This document shows, one piece after another, positions 6,403 to 13,851 of a stretch of 15,641 nucleotides of DNA (positions are counted from its first letter, which is position 1; each line of letters begins with the position of its first letter). The stretch is from Bacillota bacterium (GTDB lineage: Bacteria > Bacillota > UBA994 > UBA5500). Location: positions 1 through 15,641 of the forward strand of contig JAEZJZ010000056.1 of assembly GCA_023436245.1 (NCBI GenBank), written 5' to 3'. The notes beneath the pieces were generated by a model. The model did no database searches, had not been told where the DNA came from, and saw only the letters and a program-made list of their open reading frames with translations. The translations under genes and the position numbers were made by a program.

Positions 6403-7653
6403 ATGAAGGCAGGATGGTTGTCGCGCAGTTTCGCCTTGCTCTGGTTAGGGCAGGGAATCTCTCAACTCGGCAGCGGAGTTGGCACCATAGCCACCATGTG
6501 GTGGATACAATCAACCACTGGCTCCGCCCTGACACTAGCAACACTGGCCGTGATCAAGACCTCCGTGGCCGTCCTGATTGGACCGTTTGCCGGCGTGGTT
6601 GTAGATCGCTTGAGTCGCAAGACCATCATTGTCGGAACTGATCTGGTTCGGGGGGCAGTCTTCATCGCTTTCGCCTTCCACGCCCATCAGGGTAGTCTCA
6701 CTCTGCCGATGCTGTTTGTCGGCAGCGCCGTCAGTTCGGCCTGTGCCCAGTTCTTCACCCCGGCCATTGGCGCCACCATTCCGCTACTGGTTCCCAGGCA
6801 GGGTCTGCAGCAGGCCAACTCACTTCGTCAGGTTACGGACCAGCTGTCCTCCGTCTTCAGCTATGGCCTGGGCGGAATCCTGGTCGCAGTCTGTGGAGTG
6901 CCTCTGCTGTTTCTGATCGACGGTCTCTCCTTCCTCATTGCCGCCGGCTCAAGAGCCTTCATCGTCGTACGCCAGGTGAGGAGCAGGACCAAGCTAACGG
7001 TGAAAGTCGTGTTCGACGACTTAAGGCAGAGCGTCGCCTTTGCCAAGGCCGATCAGTGCCTTTATCATTTGCTGGGGGTTGTGGTGATGCTTAGCTTCAG
7101 TTCCGTGCCCTTCTGCCTGCTCTTGCCACTACTGGTCGAAAAGCAGCTAGGTGCAGGCAGCGAGGTCTACGGCTATATCAACAGCGCCCAGATGGCCGGC
7201 ATGGTCTTGGGAACCGTGGCCATCCTGCTGGCTGACGCCCCCAGACGCTATCCCTGGCTGCTCAAGTGGGGCATCGGCCTACAAGCGACCGCATTCATGC
7301 TGACTCCGTATCTGAGTGGGCCGGTTTGGGGCCTGCAACTGCTTACCTATGCAGTCTTCGGCTTCTTCCAGTCGATCATCAACATCAGCTTCTTCACAGC
7401 GCTGCAGCGAGAGGTCCCTCAGGAGTTGATCGGCAAGGTCTATGCGCTGGTCAATACCGCGAATTCTGCGGCACAGCCGGTGGCAAGTGGACTGAGCGGC
7501 TACCTTGCGGACACCGTGGGCCTAACCGCTGTCTTTGTTGGGGCCGGAATACTGGCCATCATCAGCAACCTCCGTCTGCTGGCCATACCAGGAGCACTTG
7601 GCTTTCTGTCAGGGAGCGATCAGACTGGCAAGGCGGGGCTTGCTGCTTCTTGA
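6403..7653 (+). CDS. MFS transporter, drug-efflux type
   Basis: The protein has 416 residues and looks like a 12-helix major facilitator. It starts directly with a membrane segment (LWLGQGISQLGSGVG). MFS motif A is visible between helices 2 and 3 as GVVVDRLSRKT (64-74, with D68, R72 and K73). The overall pattern (FALLWLGQ, FTPAIGATIPLLV, LQQANSL) fits the MFS_3/enterobactin-exporter and macrolide-efflux (Mef-like) group. Such proteins are proton-driven exporters in the cytoplasmic membrane. The substrate is unknown. The ATG at 6403 has GGGAGGA upstream at good spacing. It lies between a probable regulator and a probable antibiotic-type kinase, which supports a resistance or detoxification role. 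It is probably co-transcribed with the kinase 34 bases downstream. Confidence 0.85.
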   Translation: MKAGWLSRSFALLWLGQGISQLGSGVGTIATMWWIQSTTGSALTLATLAVIKTSVAVLIGPFAGVVVDRLSRKTIIVGTDLVRGAVFIAFAFHAHQGSLTLPMLFVGSAVSSACAQFFTPAIGATIPLLVPRQGLQQANSLRQVTDQLSSVFSYGLGGILVAVCGVPLLFLIDGLSFLIAAGSRAFIVVRQVRSRTKLTVKVVFDDLRQSVAFAKADQCLYHLLGVVVMLSFSSVPFCLLLPLLVEKQLGAGSEVYGYINSAQMAGMVLGTVAILLADAPRRYPWLLKWGIGLQATAFMLTPYLSGPVWGLQLLTYAVFGFFQSIINISFFTALQREVPQELIGKVYALVNTANSAAQPVASGLSGYLADTVGLTAVFVGAGILAIISNLRLLAIPGALGFLSGSDQTGKAGLAAS

Positions 7654-7687
7654 CTGACCAATACGTCTGCCTAAGGGGGAGAAGAAC

Positions 7688-8491
7688 ATGATCTCAGGGA
7701 ATCTGCTCGGCTGCGGGAGAACGGCGAAAGTCTTTGCTCTGGACGACGGCAAGATTGCGAAGGTCTTCTGCACGGGTTGTGAGCAAGCGACTGCTGACTA
7801 CGAGCATAAAGTCAGCAGAGCTGTGGCATCGTCGGGCCTCCCGGTTCCACAGGTGCATGGCCTGGCAACGGTGAATGGCTGCCACGCCATCATCTACGAA
7901 CGCATCGATGGCCCTACCATGCTGCAAACCCTGCTCTCGCAGCCTGGTTCCGTGAGTGACATTGCCCAACAACTGGCCGAGCTGCAGCACCGTGTGCACG
8001 CGTGCAGGGTAGATGGTTTGCCCCCAAAGCGCGAGGCACTGCAAAGAACCATTCTGCGCGCGAAGCTGACGCCATCTCTGGAGCGTAAGGTGCTGGCCTT
8101 ACTCAATCGGCTACCAGATGGTGAGGCTCTCTGCCATGGTGATTTCCACCCTGGTAATATCATTCTCTCCAAGCGTGGTCCGGTTCTGATCGATTGGAAC
8201 GATGCGAGCTCGGGGCATCCGTTGGCAGATGCCGCACGCACCGCTTTGCTGCTCCAGACTGCCGCTATCCCAGGAGAAGAGCAGCAGTTGCGCCCTGTTC
8301 AGCAGCAACTGCACGACATCTATCTTGAGCACTACCTGTACCTGAGCAGTCACACCCGTCAGGAGCTTGAGGATTGGCAAATCCCAGTTGCGGCCGCCCG
8401 ATTGGCGGAAGGAGTCCCAGGTGAAAGGGAGAGTCTGCTATCACTACTGGCAGAGCGCGTGGAATACTGCGCGAGCGCCAGAACTACTTGA
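7688..8491 (+). CDS. Aminoglycoside phosphotransferase (APH)-family small-molecule kinase
   Basis: The protein has 267 residues with a protein-kinase-like fold. The N-lobe has the glycine-rich LLGCGRTAKVF and K25 as candidate ATP-binding lysine, with E39 as its partner. The C-lobe has the Brenner motif HGDFHPGNII (H150, D152 catalytic) and the magnesium-binding IDWNDAS (D169), followed by GHPLADAART, all typical of APH/choline-kinase-like enzymes. The family phosphorylates hydroxyls of antibiotics, sugars, choline and similar molecules. The substrate cannot be read from sequence. The ATG at 7688 has GGGGGAG upstream. It is third in the regulator/exporter/kinase cassette. The last 8 bases overlap the 3' end of the convergent yifB gene, and no terminator follows the stop codon. 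Confidence 0.85.
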   Translation: MISGNLLGCGRTAKVFALDDGKIAKVFCTGCEQATADYEHKVSRAVASSGLPVPQVHGLATVNGCHAIIYERIDGPTMLQTLLSQPGSVSDIAQQLAELQHRVHACRVDGLPPKREALQRTILRAKLTPSLERKVLALLNRLPDGEALCHGDFHPGNIILSKRGPVLIDWNDASSGHPLADAARTALLLQTAAIPGEEQQLRPVQQQLHDIYLEHYLYLSSHTRQELEDWQIPVAAARLAEGVPGERESLLSLLAERVEYCASARTT

Positions 8492-10019
8492 GCCCCTGCC
8501 GATCATACGCCCGGTAGCTCAGCGCTTCGGCCACATGCCGTTCAGTCACGCGTTCGCTCGCCTCCAAGTCCGCGACGGTGCGGGCCACCTTCAGGATGCG
8601 CTCGTAGGCTCGCGCCGAAAGATGCAACTGGCTGAAGGCGGACTGCATCAGCTGTTCGGCACCCACCTGCAACCTAACCGTCTGCCGGAGCAGGCGCGGG
8701 TGCATGCGAGAGTTGCAGGTAATGTGAGTGCCGCGGAATCGAGAAAGTTGACGCTCGCGGGCGAGCTCAACTCTTTGCCTAATGACGGCGGAGGTGTCTC
8801 CATCTGCCGCCCCCACCATATCCCGATACTCCAGTCGTGGCACTGGCAGTTGCAGATCGATGCGGTCGAGCAGGGGGCCAGATACTCTCGCCAAATAGCG
8901 GCGAATGTCCCCGTCGGAGCAGGTGCATTCGCGTTCCGTGTCGCCGGCGTAGCCGCACGGGCAGGGGTTCATCGCGCAGATCAGCATGAACCGGCTGGGG
9001 TAGCGTAGGCTTGCTTGAGCGCGGGAGATCTGCACGAAGCCGTCTTCCAATGGCTGGCGCAGTTGTTCAATTACGCGCTTAGGGAACTCAAGCAGTTCGT
9101 CCAGGAAGAGTACACCGTTATGGGCCAGACTGACCTGGCCGGGCTTTGGTATTCGTCCGCCGCCAATCAACCCTGCGTAAGAAATGCTATGGTGAGGGGC
9201 GCAGAAGGGGCGTTCTCCGACCAGACCCGACTTACCTCCTTGGAGCATGCCGCTGACACTGTAGATCTTGGTCACTTCCAGGGCTTCTGCCAGTGTCATG
9301 GAGGGTAGAATGGTCGGAAGCTGTCTGGCCAATAGCGTCTTGCCGGAGCCGGGTGGTCCAATCATCAACAGGTTATGTCCGCCGGCTGCGGCCACTTCCA
9401 GCGCACGCTTGGCCAGGTGCTGCCCGCGAACATCGCTGAAGTCTAGTTCGTCCTCTCTTCGCGATGGCAGCGCGGTTTCGCCACCGGTACTAGCTTCCAC
9501 CAATTCTGTCTCGCCACGCAAACCAGCGATCAGTGAATGCAGGTTCTCCGTCGGGTAAATCTGCAGACCGTCCACCAGCAGTGCTTCATGCACATTGCTG
9601 GGGGGAACAAACAGCCGACGCAACCCGTGTGCTTTGGCCGCCAGGGCCATTGGCAGCACGCCGGGAACAGCGCGCACGCTGCCGTCCAGCGACAGTTCAC
9701 CGAGAAAGACACTGCCCAAAGCAGCTTCCGGAGGTAACTGCTCATCGGCGATCAGCAGTCCGAGCGCCATCGGCAGGTCGAACCCAGAGCCCTCTTTGCG
9801 CAAGTCCGCCGGCGCCAGATTCACCGTGATGCGACGCCCGGGGAAGGAGCCGTCGCTGTTTCTGATTGCTGCCCGCACCCGTTCCTTGGCTTCTTTCACT
9901 GCCGCATCAGGCAGCCCCACAACCTCGAAGGCAGGCAGTCCGTTGGATAGGTCTATTTCCACCTCAACCAGGTAAGCCTCCACCCCGAGCACAGCAGCAC
10001 TGAGCACCTTTGCCATCAT
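8484..10019 (-). CDS. yifB: YifB/ComM-family magnesium-chelatase-like AAA+ ATPase
   Basis: The protein has 511 residues, the normal length for YifB/ComM. The N-terminal ChlI-like domain (KVLSAAVLGVEAYLVEVE, GLPAFEVVGLPDAAVKEA) is followed by an AAA+ core with Walker A GPPGSGKT (221-228, K227) and Walker B VLFLDE (D307, E308). The conserved cysteine segment NPCPCGYAGD and arginine-bearing SGPLLDRIDL follow, then the Mg_chelatase_C domain. In transformable bacteria ComM is a helicase that extends branch migration of incoming single-stranded DNA. In many Bacillota the role is untested. The ATG at 10019 was chosen because family members begin M-x-AKV at this point; the frame is open for 48 codons upstream, but that part is not YifB-like. 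No competence genes are adjacent. Confidence 0.93.
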   Translation of the reverse strand: MMAKVLSAAVLGVEAYLVEVEIDLSNGLPAFEVVGLPDAAVKEAKERVRAAIRNSDGSFPGRRITVNLAPADLRKEGSGFDLPMALGLLIADEQLPPEAALGSVFLGELSLDGSVRAVPGVLPMALAAKAHGLRRLFVPPSNVHEALLVDGLQIYPTENLHSLIAGLRGETELVEASTGGETALPSRREDELDFSDVRGQHLAKRALEVAAAGGHNLLMIGPPGSGKTLLARQLPTILPSMTLAEALEVTKIYSVSGMLQGGKSGLVGERPFCAPHHSISYAGLIGGGRIPKPGQVSLAHNGVLFLDELLEFPKRVIEQLRQPLEDGFVQISRAQASLRYPSRFMLICAMNPCPCGYAGDTERECTCSDGDIRRYLARVSGPLLDRIDLQLPVPRLEYRDMVGAADGDTSAVIRQRVELARERQLSRFRGTHITCNSRMHPRLLRQTVRLQVGAEQLMQSAFSQLHLSARAYERILKVARTVADLEASERVTERHVAEALSYRAYDRQGLK

Positions 10020-10149
10020 CGCATCCACCACCCATTGCCATCTAATAAAAACACCTGTTCGACGTACTGGATCCCTTTTCCTGCAAGCAACACTGTGATT
10101 CTGTGATTTGCTGCTGCCATCGTCTCGACGTAAGGCCATGTAACACGAC

Positions 10150-10191
10150 AGCAGGCCCCTCACGTCATCTGTGACGGAGTCCTGCCTTTTT
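10150..10191 (+). terminator. Rho-independent terminator on the plus strand
   Basis: AGCAGG (10150-10155) pairs with CCTGCC-side bases (10181-10185). An inner stem of CTC/GAG and CGTCA/TGACG leads to a TCTG loop, and TTTTT follows at 10187-10191. The nearest plus-strand gene upstream is the kinase ending at 8491, 1.66 kb away. It may end antisense transcription that has read through yifB, insulating the ABC operon. Confidence 0.7.
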
Positions 10192-10275
10192 CGTCACAAG
10201 ACAGCCACGTCGCATGCGCTCGGCAACAGGACAATACTGCGAATCGACCCACTCCAGGTCCGCATTTATCTACTC

Positions 10276-10305
10276 TTGTTGGCCTAGATTCTAGCGTGCT
10301 ATGCT
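10276..10305 (+). promoter_or_regulatory. Candidate promoter with internal palindrome for the ABC operon
   Basis: TTGTTG (10276-10281) and TATGCT (10300-10305) are 18 bases apart. The spacer holds the perfect odd palindrome CTAGATTCTAG (10284-10294), well placed for a repressor or activator. It lies 144 bases upstream of the permease start and downstream of the terminator at 10150. This is a prediction from sequence only. Confidence 0.4.
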
Positions 10306-10449
10306 CCGAGCAAGAAGATGTATCATGACTGGGAGTAGCAGGGATGTTGGAAGGGCCACAGCCAGTGCGGCCTGCACGGGGTGCGTCACTCCGCCCAGCC
10401 CACCTCTGCTTCCGGCAGCAGACATCGGCAATTCGGGGAGGTGCGTTCA

Positions 10450-11700
10450 TTGCTTCGCCTACTGGTGAAGAACGGACTGAAGTCTGACTTCCGCAAGTTT
10501 ATCCCCTATATCGTCACTGTCCTGGTAGCGGTGCTGATCGTCAGCGGCACTGCCACAATCAAGCAGGCCTTTTTTGACTTGGCAATGGGGCCGCTGGTGA
10601 GGTTCATCGGCGGTGACACCATGGTAATCAAGAGCGAAAAGGCGCCCTCCTTCAACATTCGGCACCAAGGCGCAGCGCTCATCTCCAAGCAGCTCTTTCG
10701 CGCATCCGACCTGCTACCTGCGTTGGGCGACCCCGCGGCCGGTCAAGAACTACACATTGCCCTGCCCAGTTGTTATGTCAAGGGGACGACCACGTACGTC
10801 GGACTGTTTGGCGTACAGCGCCTATCTCAGGTGGACAACTGGAACACGGTCGCAGGCGAGGTGCCGGACTTCAGCCGCGAGGTACCCTGGGATGGAGGAC
10901 CGATTCCAGTAGCTGTCTACTTCGAATCGCGAGTGCCGGTAGAACTCGGAGATCAGTTCGCGCTGAGGTTGCCTGCCCTCTTGCCCGAGGGTGGAGGCAC
11001 CCCGAACATCATCGGCATTGCGGAAATGGTACCCGGCATTGACTACCTGGACTACAAAGACGTGCGCACGGTCACCTGCGAGGTGCGGGCAATCGTACGG
11101 GAGAGCTGGCACAACTTCACCTACAACACGGTCTACATGCCGCTCCGCACCCTGCAGGATGTCATCGGCGGCGCCGACTATATCAACACACTCTACCTGC
11201 TGGGCGAAAAGCGAGACCTGAGCTCCGTGGAGCAGCGCGCCGAGGACCTGAAGGCGATGGCTCCTCCCGATTTCCAGTTCACAGTTGCCCCGGCTGTGCT
11301 TGGCCTCAAGGATGAGATGACGGCTCTTGAATCCCACGCGGATCGTCTGCTGCAGATCGTGTTCGGCATCTCCGCTCTGATGGTGGTAAATGTGCTGGTC
11401 TTGATTCTCTCCCACCGGCGCAGGCAGGATGCGCAGTTGTTGTTCATCGGGCTCAGGCGCTGGCAATTGCTGGTTTCCGTCGGCTGGCAAGTATTCCTGG
11501 TCAGCTTGATCGCGGTGATTCTCGGGCTCGCCCTGCCGATGACGGGTGGGGTTGTCGCCTTCCGCACCGAGGTATTAAGCAAAGTGCCGATTGGCCGCTT
11601 TCTGGTGCTAATTCCCATAGCGACCGCGTTGGCGTTGCTAGTCGCTACAGTCCTGCTTCCACGCAAAACCGATACATTGGAGGCGATGCGCAATGACTGA
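10450..11700 (+). CDS. FtsX/MacB-like ABC transporter permease 1
   Basis: The protein has 416 residues. One membrane helix near the N-terminus (about 17-35) is followed by an extracytoplasmic domain of roughly 260 residues. Three more helices lie near 300-322, 335-360 and 381-403, the topology of MacB_PCD/FtsX permeases. Such type VII ABC proteins do not form a classical channel; they drive work outside the membrane such as lipoprotein release or peptide and toxin extrusion. The TTG at 10450 was chosen because GGGGAGG lies 8 bases upstream and the resulting start, MLRLLVKNGLKSDFRKF, is typical of the family. A longer frame from the GTG at 10381 would add 23 non-family residues. It overlaps the ATPase gene by 8 bases, indicating translational coupling. 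Confidence 0.85.
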   Translation: MLRLLVKNGLKSDFRKFIPYIVTVLVAVLIVSGTATIKQAFFDLAMGPLVRFIGGDTMVIKSEKAPSFNIRHQGAALISKQLFRASDLLPALGDPAAGQELHIALPSCYVKGTTTYVGLFGVQRLSQVDNWNTVAGEVPDFSREVPWDGGPIPVAVYFESRVPVELGDQFALRLPALLPEGGGTPNIIGIAEMVPGIDYLDYKDVRTVTCEVRAIVRESWHNFTYNTVYMPLRTLQDVIGGADYINTLYLLGEKRDLSSVEQRAEDLKAMAPPDFQFTVAPAVLGLKDEMTALESHADRLLQIVFGISALMVVNVLVLILSHRRRQDAQLLFIGLRRWQLLVSVGWQVFLVSLIAVILGLALPMTGGVVAFRTEVLSKVPIGRFLVLIPIATALALLVATVLLPRKTDTLEAMRND

Positions 11701-12379
11701 AGCCGTGATCACGCTGCAGACTGTGAGCAAGTCCTGGAAGACCGGAGGGCGAGAGCTGAACATCCTGCGCGAGGTGGACCTGCAGGTAACAGAAGGAGAG
11801 TTCGTTGCCCTCTTCGGCCCTTCCGGTTCGGGCAAGTCCACGCTGCTGCATCTCTTGGCCGGACTGGTCTCCCCCGACTCCGGTGACATCACCGTCTGCG
11901 GTCAAGACCTGCGCCGCACCAGCGAGGAGCGCGTGCTGGAACTGCGCCGTCGCATTATCGGTTACGTCTTTCAGGATTTCCGCTTGCTACAAGGGCTGAC
12001 CGCGCTGGAGAACGTGATGGTACCGCTCCTAGCTAACGGCGTGCGGCGGCGTCCGGCTACAGCGCGCGCCGAGGAAACGCTGGCTGAACTGGGATTACAG
12101 GACCGCGTGACGCACTATCCCAGGCAGCTGTCCGGCGGCGAGCAGCAGCGGGTGGCAATCGCACGGGCACTGGCCAACCGGCCCCGCCTGATACTAGCCG
12201 ATGAGCCGACCGGCAACTTGGACGAGGAAAATGCGTTGGAGATCATGCGCCTGCTGCAGCGGTTGCCCCAGGAGAATGGCACCACCATCATCGCAGTCTC
12301 TCACAACCCCCAATTTGCCGAGTTCACCAGTCGCAATCTCCGTCTCCGTCAGGGGAAACTGGAGGAATTCTACAGATGA
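11693..12379 (+). CDS. ABC transporter ATP-binding protein, MacB/LolD type
   Basis: The protein has 228 residues with all ABC ATPase motifs. Walker A is GPSGSGKST (42-50), the Q-loop is in VFQDF, the signature is LSGGEQQ (146-152), Walker B is LILADEP (D170, catalytic E171), and the H-loop is H204 in VSHN. LADEPTGNLD is characteristic of the MacB/LolD/FtsE group, which pairs with FtsX-like permeases. It powers the complex formed with the two permeases on either side by ATP hydrolysis at the cytoplasmic face. The ATG at 11693 has GGAGG upstream within the end of the permease gene. Both neighbours overlap it (8 bases before, 4 after), so the three genes form one coupled unit. Confidence 0.95.
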   Translation: MTEAVITLQTVSKSWKTGGRELNILREVDLQVTEGEFVALFGPSGSGKSTLLHLLAGLVSPDSGDITVCGQDLRRTSEERVLELRRRIIGYVFQDFRLLQGLTALENVMVPLLANGVRRRPATARAEETLAELGLQDRVTHYPRQLSGGEQQRVAIARALANRPRLILADEPTGNLDEENALEIMRLLQRLPQENGTTIIAVSHNPQFAEFTSRNLRLRQGKLEEFYR

Positions 12380-13443
12380 TTACGCTGGGGATACGGCTGA
12401 CACTACGCGGCTGGAAGCGCATGCTGCTGGTTTCCGCTGGGCTGGCGGCGGCTCTACTCTTCTATGGTTATTATCAGATTACATTGGCGCGCATCGCGCA
12501 GACCACGGTGGATATGGCTGGTCCGCCGCCCATGCCGGGCGAAGCCATGGTCAGGTTCTCCGACGGCTTGGAACTGGACCTGTACCAGGATGACTTCGCT
12601 ACGCTCCGAGACGTCACTGATCACTTCGCGGTCAGCGAAAGCAGCTTCGCCTTGGCAGGACGCGAGGAGGCGGGTTCGTTGCTGGCTTTGGACATGCAGT
12701 TGCCCGTACTCGACCTGCAGGCAGCTCTCAAGTCCGGACGCCTGCCCGAGGCGCCGAACGAGGTCTGTGTCACCGACAAGACGGCAACTGAGGAAGGATT
12801 GGCCTTGGGTGACGTCGTGCAAGGCGCTGACGGGAGGCAGCTGACCGCGGTTGGGTTGCTGCGCAGCCAGAGCGCCCTGCCCCTCCCGCTGATCACGCAG
12901 GAACCGGTATTCTTCACGCAAAACGCAACCCCGGAGACGGTGCACTACGCTTTCGTCTACTTTCCGAATAGCAAGAACTCGGCAGTGACCTGGGCCATAA
13001 ACAGCAAGTACGCTCATCGACGCGATGTGACTGTCTATAGCCTACTGTCCACGGAAGAAATGGGGATGGACACGCGCACGCTCAGTGAAGGGCTGGTCAG
13101 CAAAATGTCCACCCTCTTAGTCTTCACAGTCGGTGCTTTTCTGGCCAACATGCAGCTGGTCGGCCTGCTGAACAAGCGCAAGGAGACGCAAGCACTGAAG
13201 GCGGTTGGCTTGAGTTACGGGCAGATGCTGCTCTTTCCGGTGCTGGATGCCTTCTGGGCGGGATTGGCCGCGATACCGCTCTTCCTGTTAGGATGGCAGT
13301 TCGCTCTGCCGGCATTCGTCAACGAACCTCTGAGCATCACCGACCCGTTGGCCATTCAGGCGGCAGCACTTGGCTTAGCCGTCTGCTTGGCGGCAGGCCT
13401 GCTGGCCGGATCTGTGAACAGCAAGGGCCAGTTTGCAGATTGA
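12376..13443 (+). CDS. FtsX/MacB-like ABC transporter permease 2
   Basis: The protein has 355 residues. One helix near the N-terminus (about 14-36) is followed by an extracytoplasmic domain of about 200 residues. Three C-terminal helices begin near 247, 286 and 324. It has the same architecture as permease 1 but a smaller outer domain and little evident sequence similarity, so the complex is probably a heterodimer with different outer faces. The motif NKRKETQALKAVGLSYGQML before the third helix is the cytoplasmic coupling segment typical of FtsX permeases. The start ATG overlaps the ATPase stop as ATGA, a hallmark of translational coupling. The substrate is unknown; a role in antimicrobial peptide resistance or lipoprotein handling would be guesswork. 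Confidence 0.85.
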   Translation: MITLGIRLTLRGWKRMLLVSAGLAAALLFYGYYQITLARIAQTTVDMAGPPPMPGEAMVRFSDGLELDLYQDDFATLRDVTDHFAVSESSFALAGREEAGSLLALDMQLPVLDLQAALKSGRLPEAPNEVCVTDKTATEEGLALGDVVQGADGRQLTAVGLLRSQSALPLPLITQEPVFFTQNATPETVHYAFVYFPNSKNSAVTWAINSKYAHRRDVTVYSLLSTEEMGMDTRTLSEGLVSKMSTLLVFTVGAFLANMQLVGLLNKRKETQALKAVGLSYGQMLLFPVLDAFWAGLAAIPLFLLGWQFALPAFVNEPLSITDPLAIQAAALGLAVCLAAGLLAGSVNSKGQFAD

Positions 13444-13466
13444 GCCATTGCTGCAGAGGATGCCAA

Positions 13467-13531
13467 AGGTGCAAACCGATTCTTGACGCGCAAGAATCGC
13501 TTGATTGGAGATCGCATCACTTTGTGTTGCT
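13467..13531 (+). repeat. Double-hairpin repeat, copy D
   Basis: The element shares CCGATTCT, AAGAATCGCT and GAGATCGCA with copies B and C. Hairpin 1 pairs 13478-13485 with 13491-13498 (8 base pairs, loop ACGCG). One C-G pair of copy B has become T-A on both arms. Hairpin 2 pairs 13514-13520 with 13524-13530 with one T-T mismatch. It lies downstream of permease 2 rather than before a plus-strand gene, so a leader role does not fit every copy. Confidence 0.8.
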
Positions 13532-13612
13532 GGGCATGGCGCCGGCTGCGATACGTGTGCATGCCCTGGTCACCAGTGGGAGCCATCGCCGGTAAGGGCG
13601 GCGCAATCGGAC

Positions 13613-13655
13613 AAAAGGAGAAGATGACTGACGTCTGCCAGTCATCTTCTCCTTT
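13613..13655. terminator. Bidirectional terminator between ABC operon and lactate permease operon
   Basis: A perfect 14-base-pair inverted repeat (13617-13630 with 13639-13652) has the loop ACGTCTGC. AAAA precedes it and TTTA follows it, so each strand reads a stem followed by a T tract. It is placed to end both the plus-strand ABC operon and the minus-strand permease operon. Confidence 0.9.
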
Positions 13656-13700
13656 ATGCTTATTGCCTTTACCTGCGAAAGATCTGCCTGTCTCCAAGCG

Positions 13701-13847
13701 TCATTTCTTGGAGATCAGCACTGCCACTGCATTGGCAATCGTCAATCCAATGCCGACCAGCCCCAAAGTGCTATTCTGGCTATTGGCCGCTACATAAAGC
13801 AGCAGGAAACTTGGCACGAACAACAGGAACAGCAGATTCTTGCTCAT
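13701..13847 (-). CDS. Small two-helix membrane protein, partner of the lactate permease
   Basis: The protein has 48 residues, starting MSKNLLFLLFVPSFLLLYVA and ending VAVLISKK. Two hydrophobic stretches (about 5-20 and 27-45) are separated by a polar turn, ANSQNS. Positive residues flank both ends (K3; K47 and K48), favouring both termini inside. The ATG at 13847 is only 4 bases after the permease stop, and GGGGGCGG upstream serves as ribosome binding site. The gene ends before the bidirectional terminator, so it belongs to the same transcript. I do not recognise the family. Placement suggests a small subunit or stabiliser of the permease, but that is inference. Chance is less likely given frame, spacing, binding site and membrane-like composition together. 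Confidence 0.7.
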   Translation of the reverse strand: MSKNLLFLLFVPSFLLLYVAANSQNSTLGLVGIGLTIANAVAVLISKK

Positions 13848-13851
13848 CTGA

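Larger units (their letters stand above)
10020..10449. other. Intergenic region between divergent yifB and ABC operon
   Basis: This 430-base gap holds a plus-strand terminator (10150-10191) and a candidate plus-strand promoter (10276-10305). From there a leader of about 140 bases runs to the permease start. The yifB-proximal part contains a short direct repeat, TGTGATTC then TGTGATTT, near 10093. Overlapping reading frames cross the region, but none has both a good ribosome binding site and protein-like composition. No promoter for yifB could be picked with confidence. Confidence 0.5.

Noticed and set aside
8367..9008. Plus-strand 213-codon frame opposite the end of yifB
   Set aside because: It overlaps two confident genes (the kinase and yifB) in other frames and has no recognisable domain.
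10020..10163. 48-codon upstream extension of yifB
   Set aside because: YifB proteins begin M-x-AKV, which is at 10019. The upstream codons run through the intergenic terminator region and show no family resemblance.
10325..10487. Two overlapping plus-strand short frames (ATG at 10325 and 10344) that could be leader peptides of the ABC operon
   Set aside because: Neither has a convincing ribosome binding site or the residue runs expected of an attenuation peptide, and both run into the permease gene out of frame.
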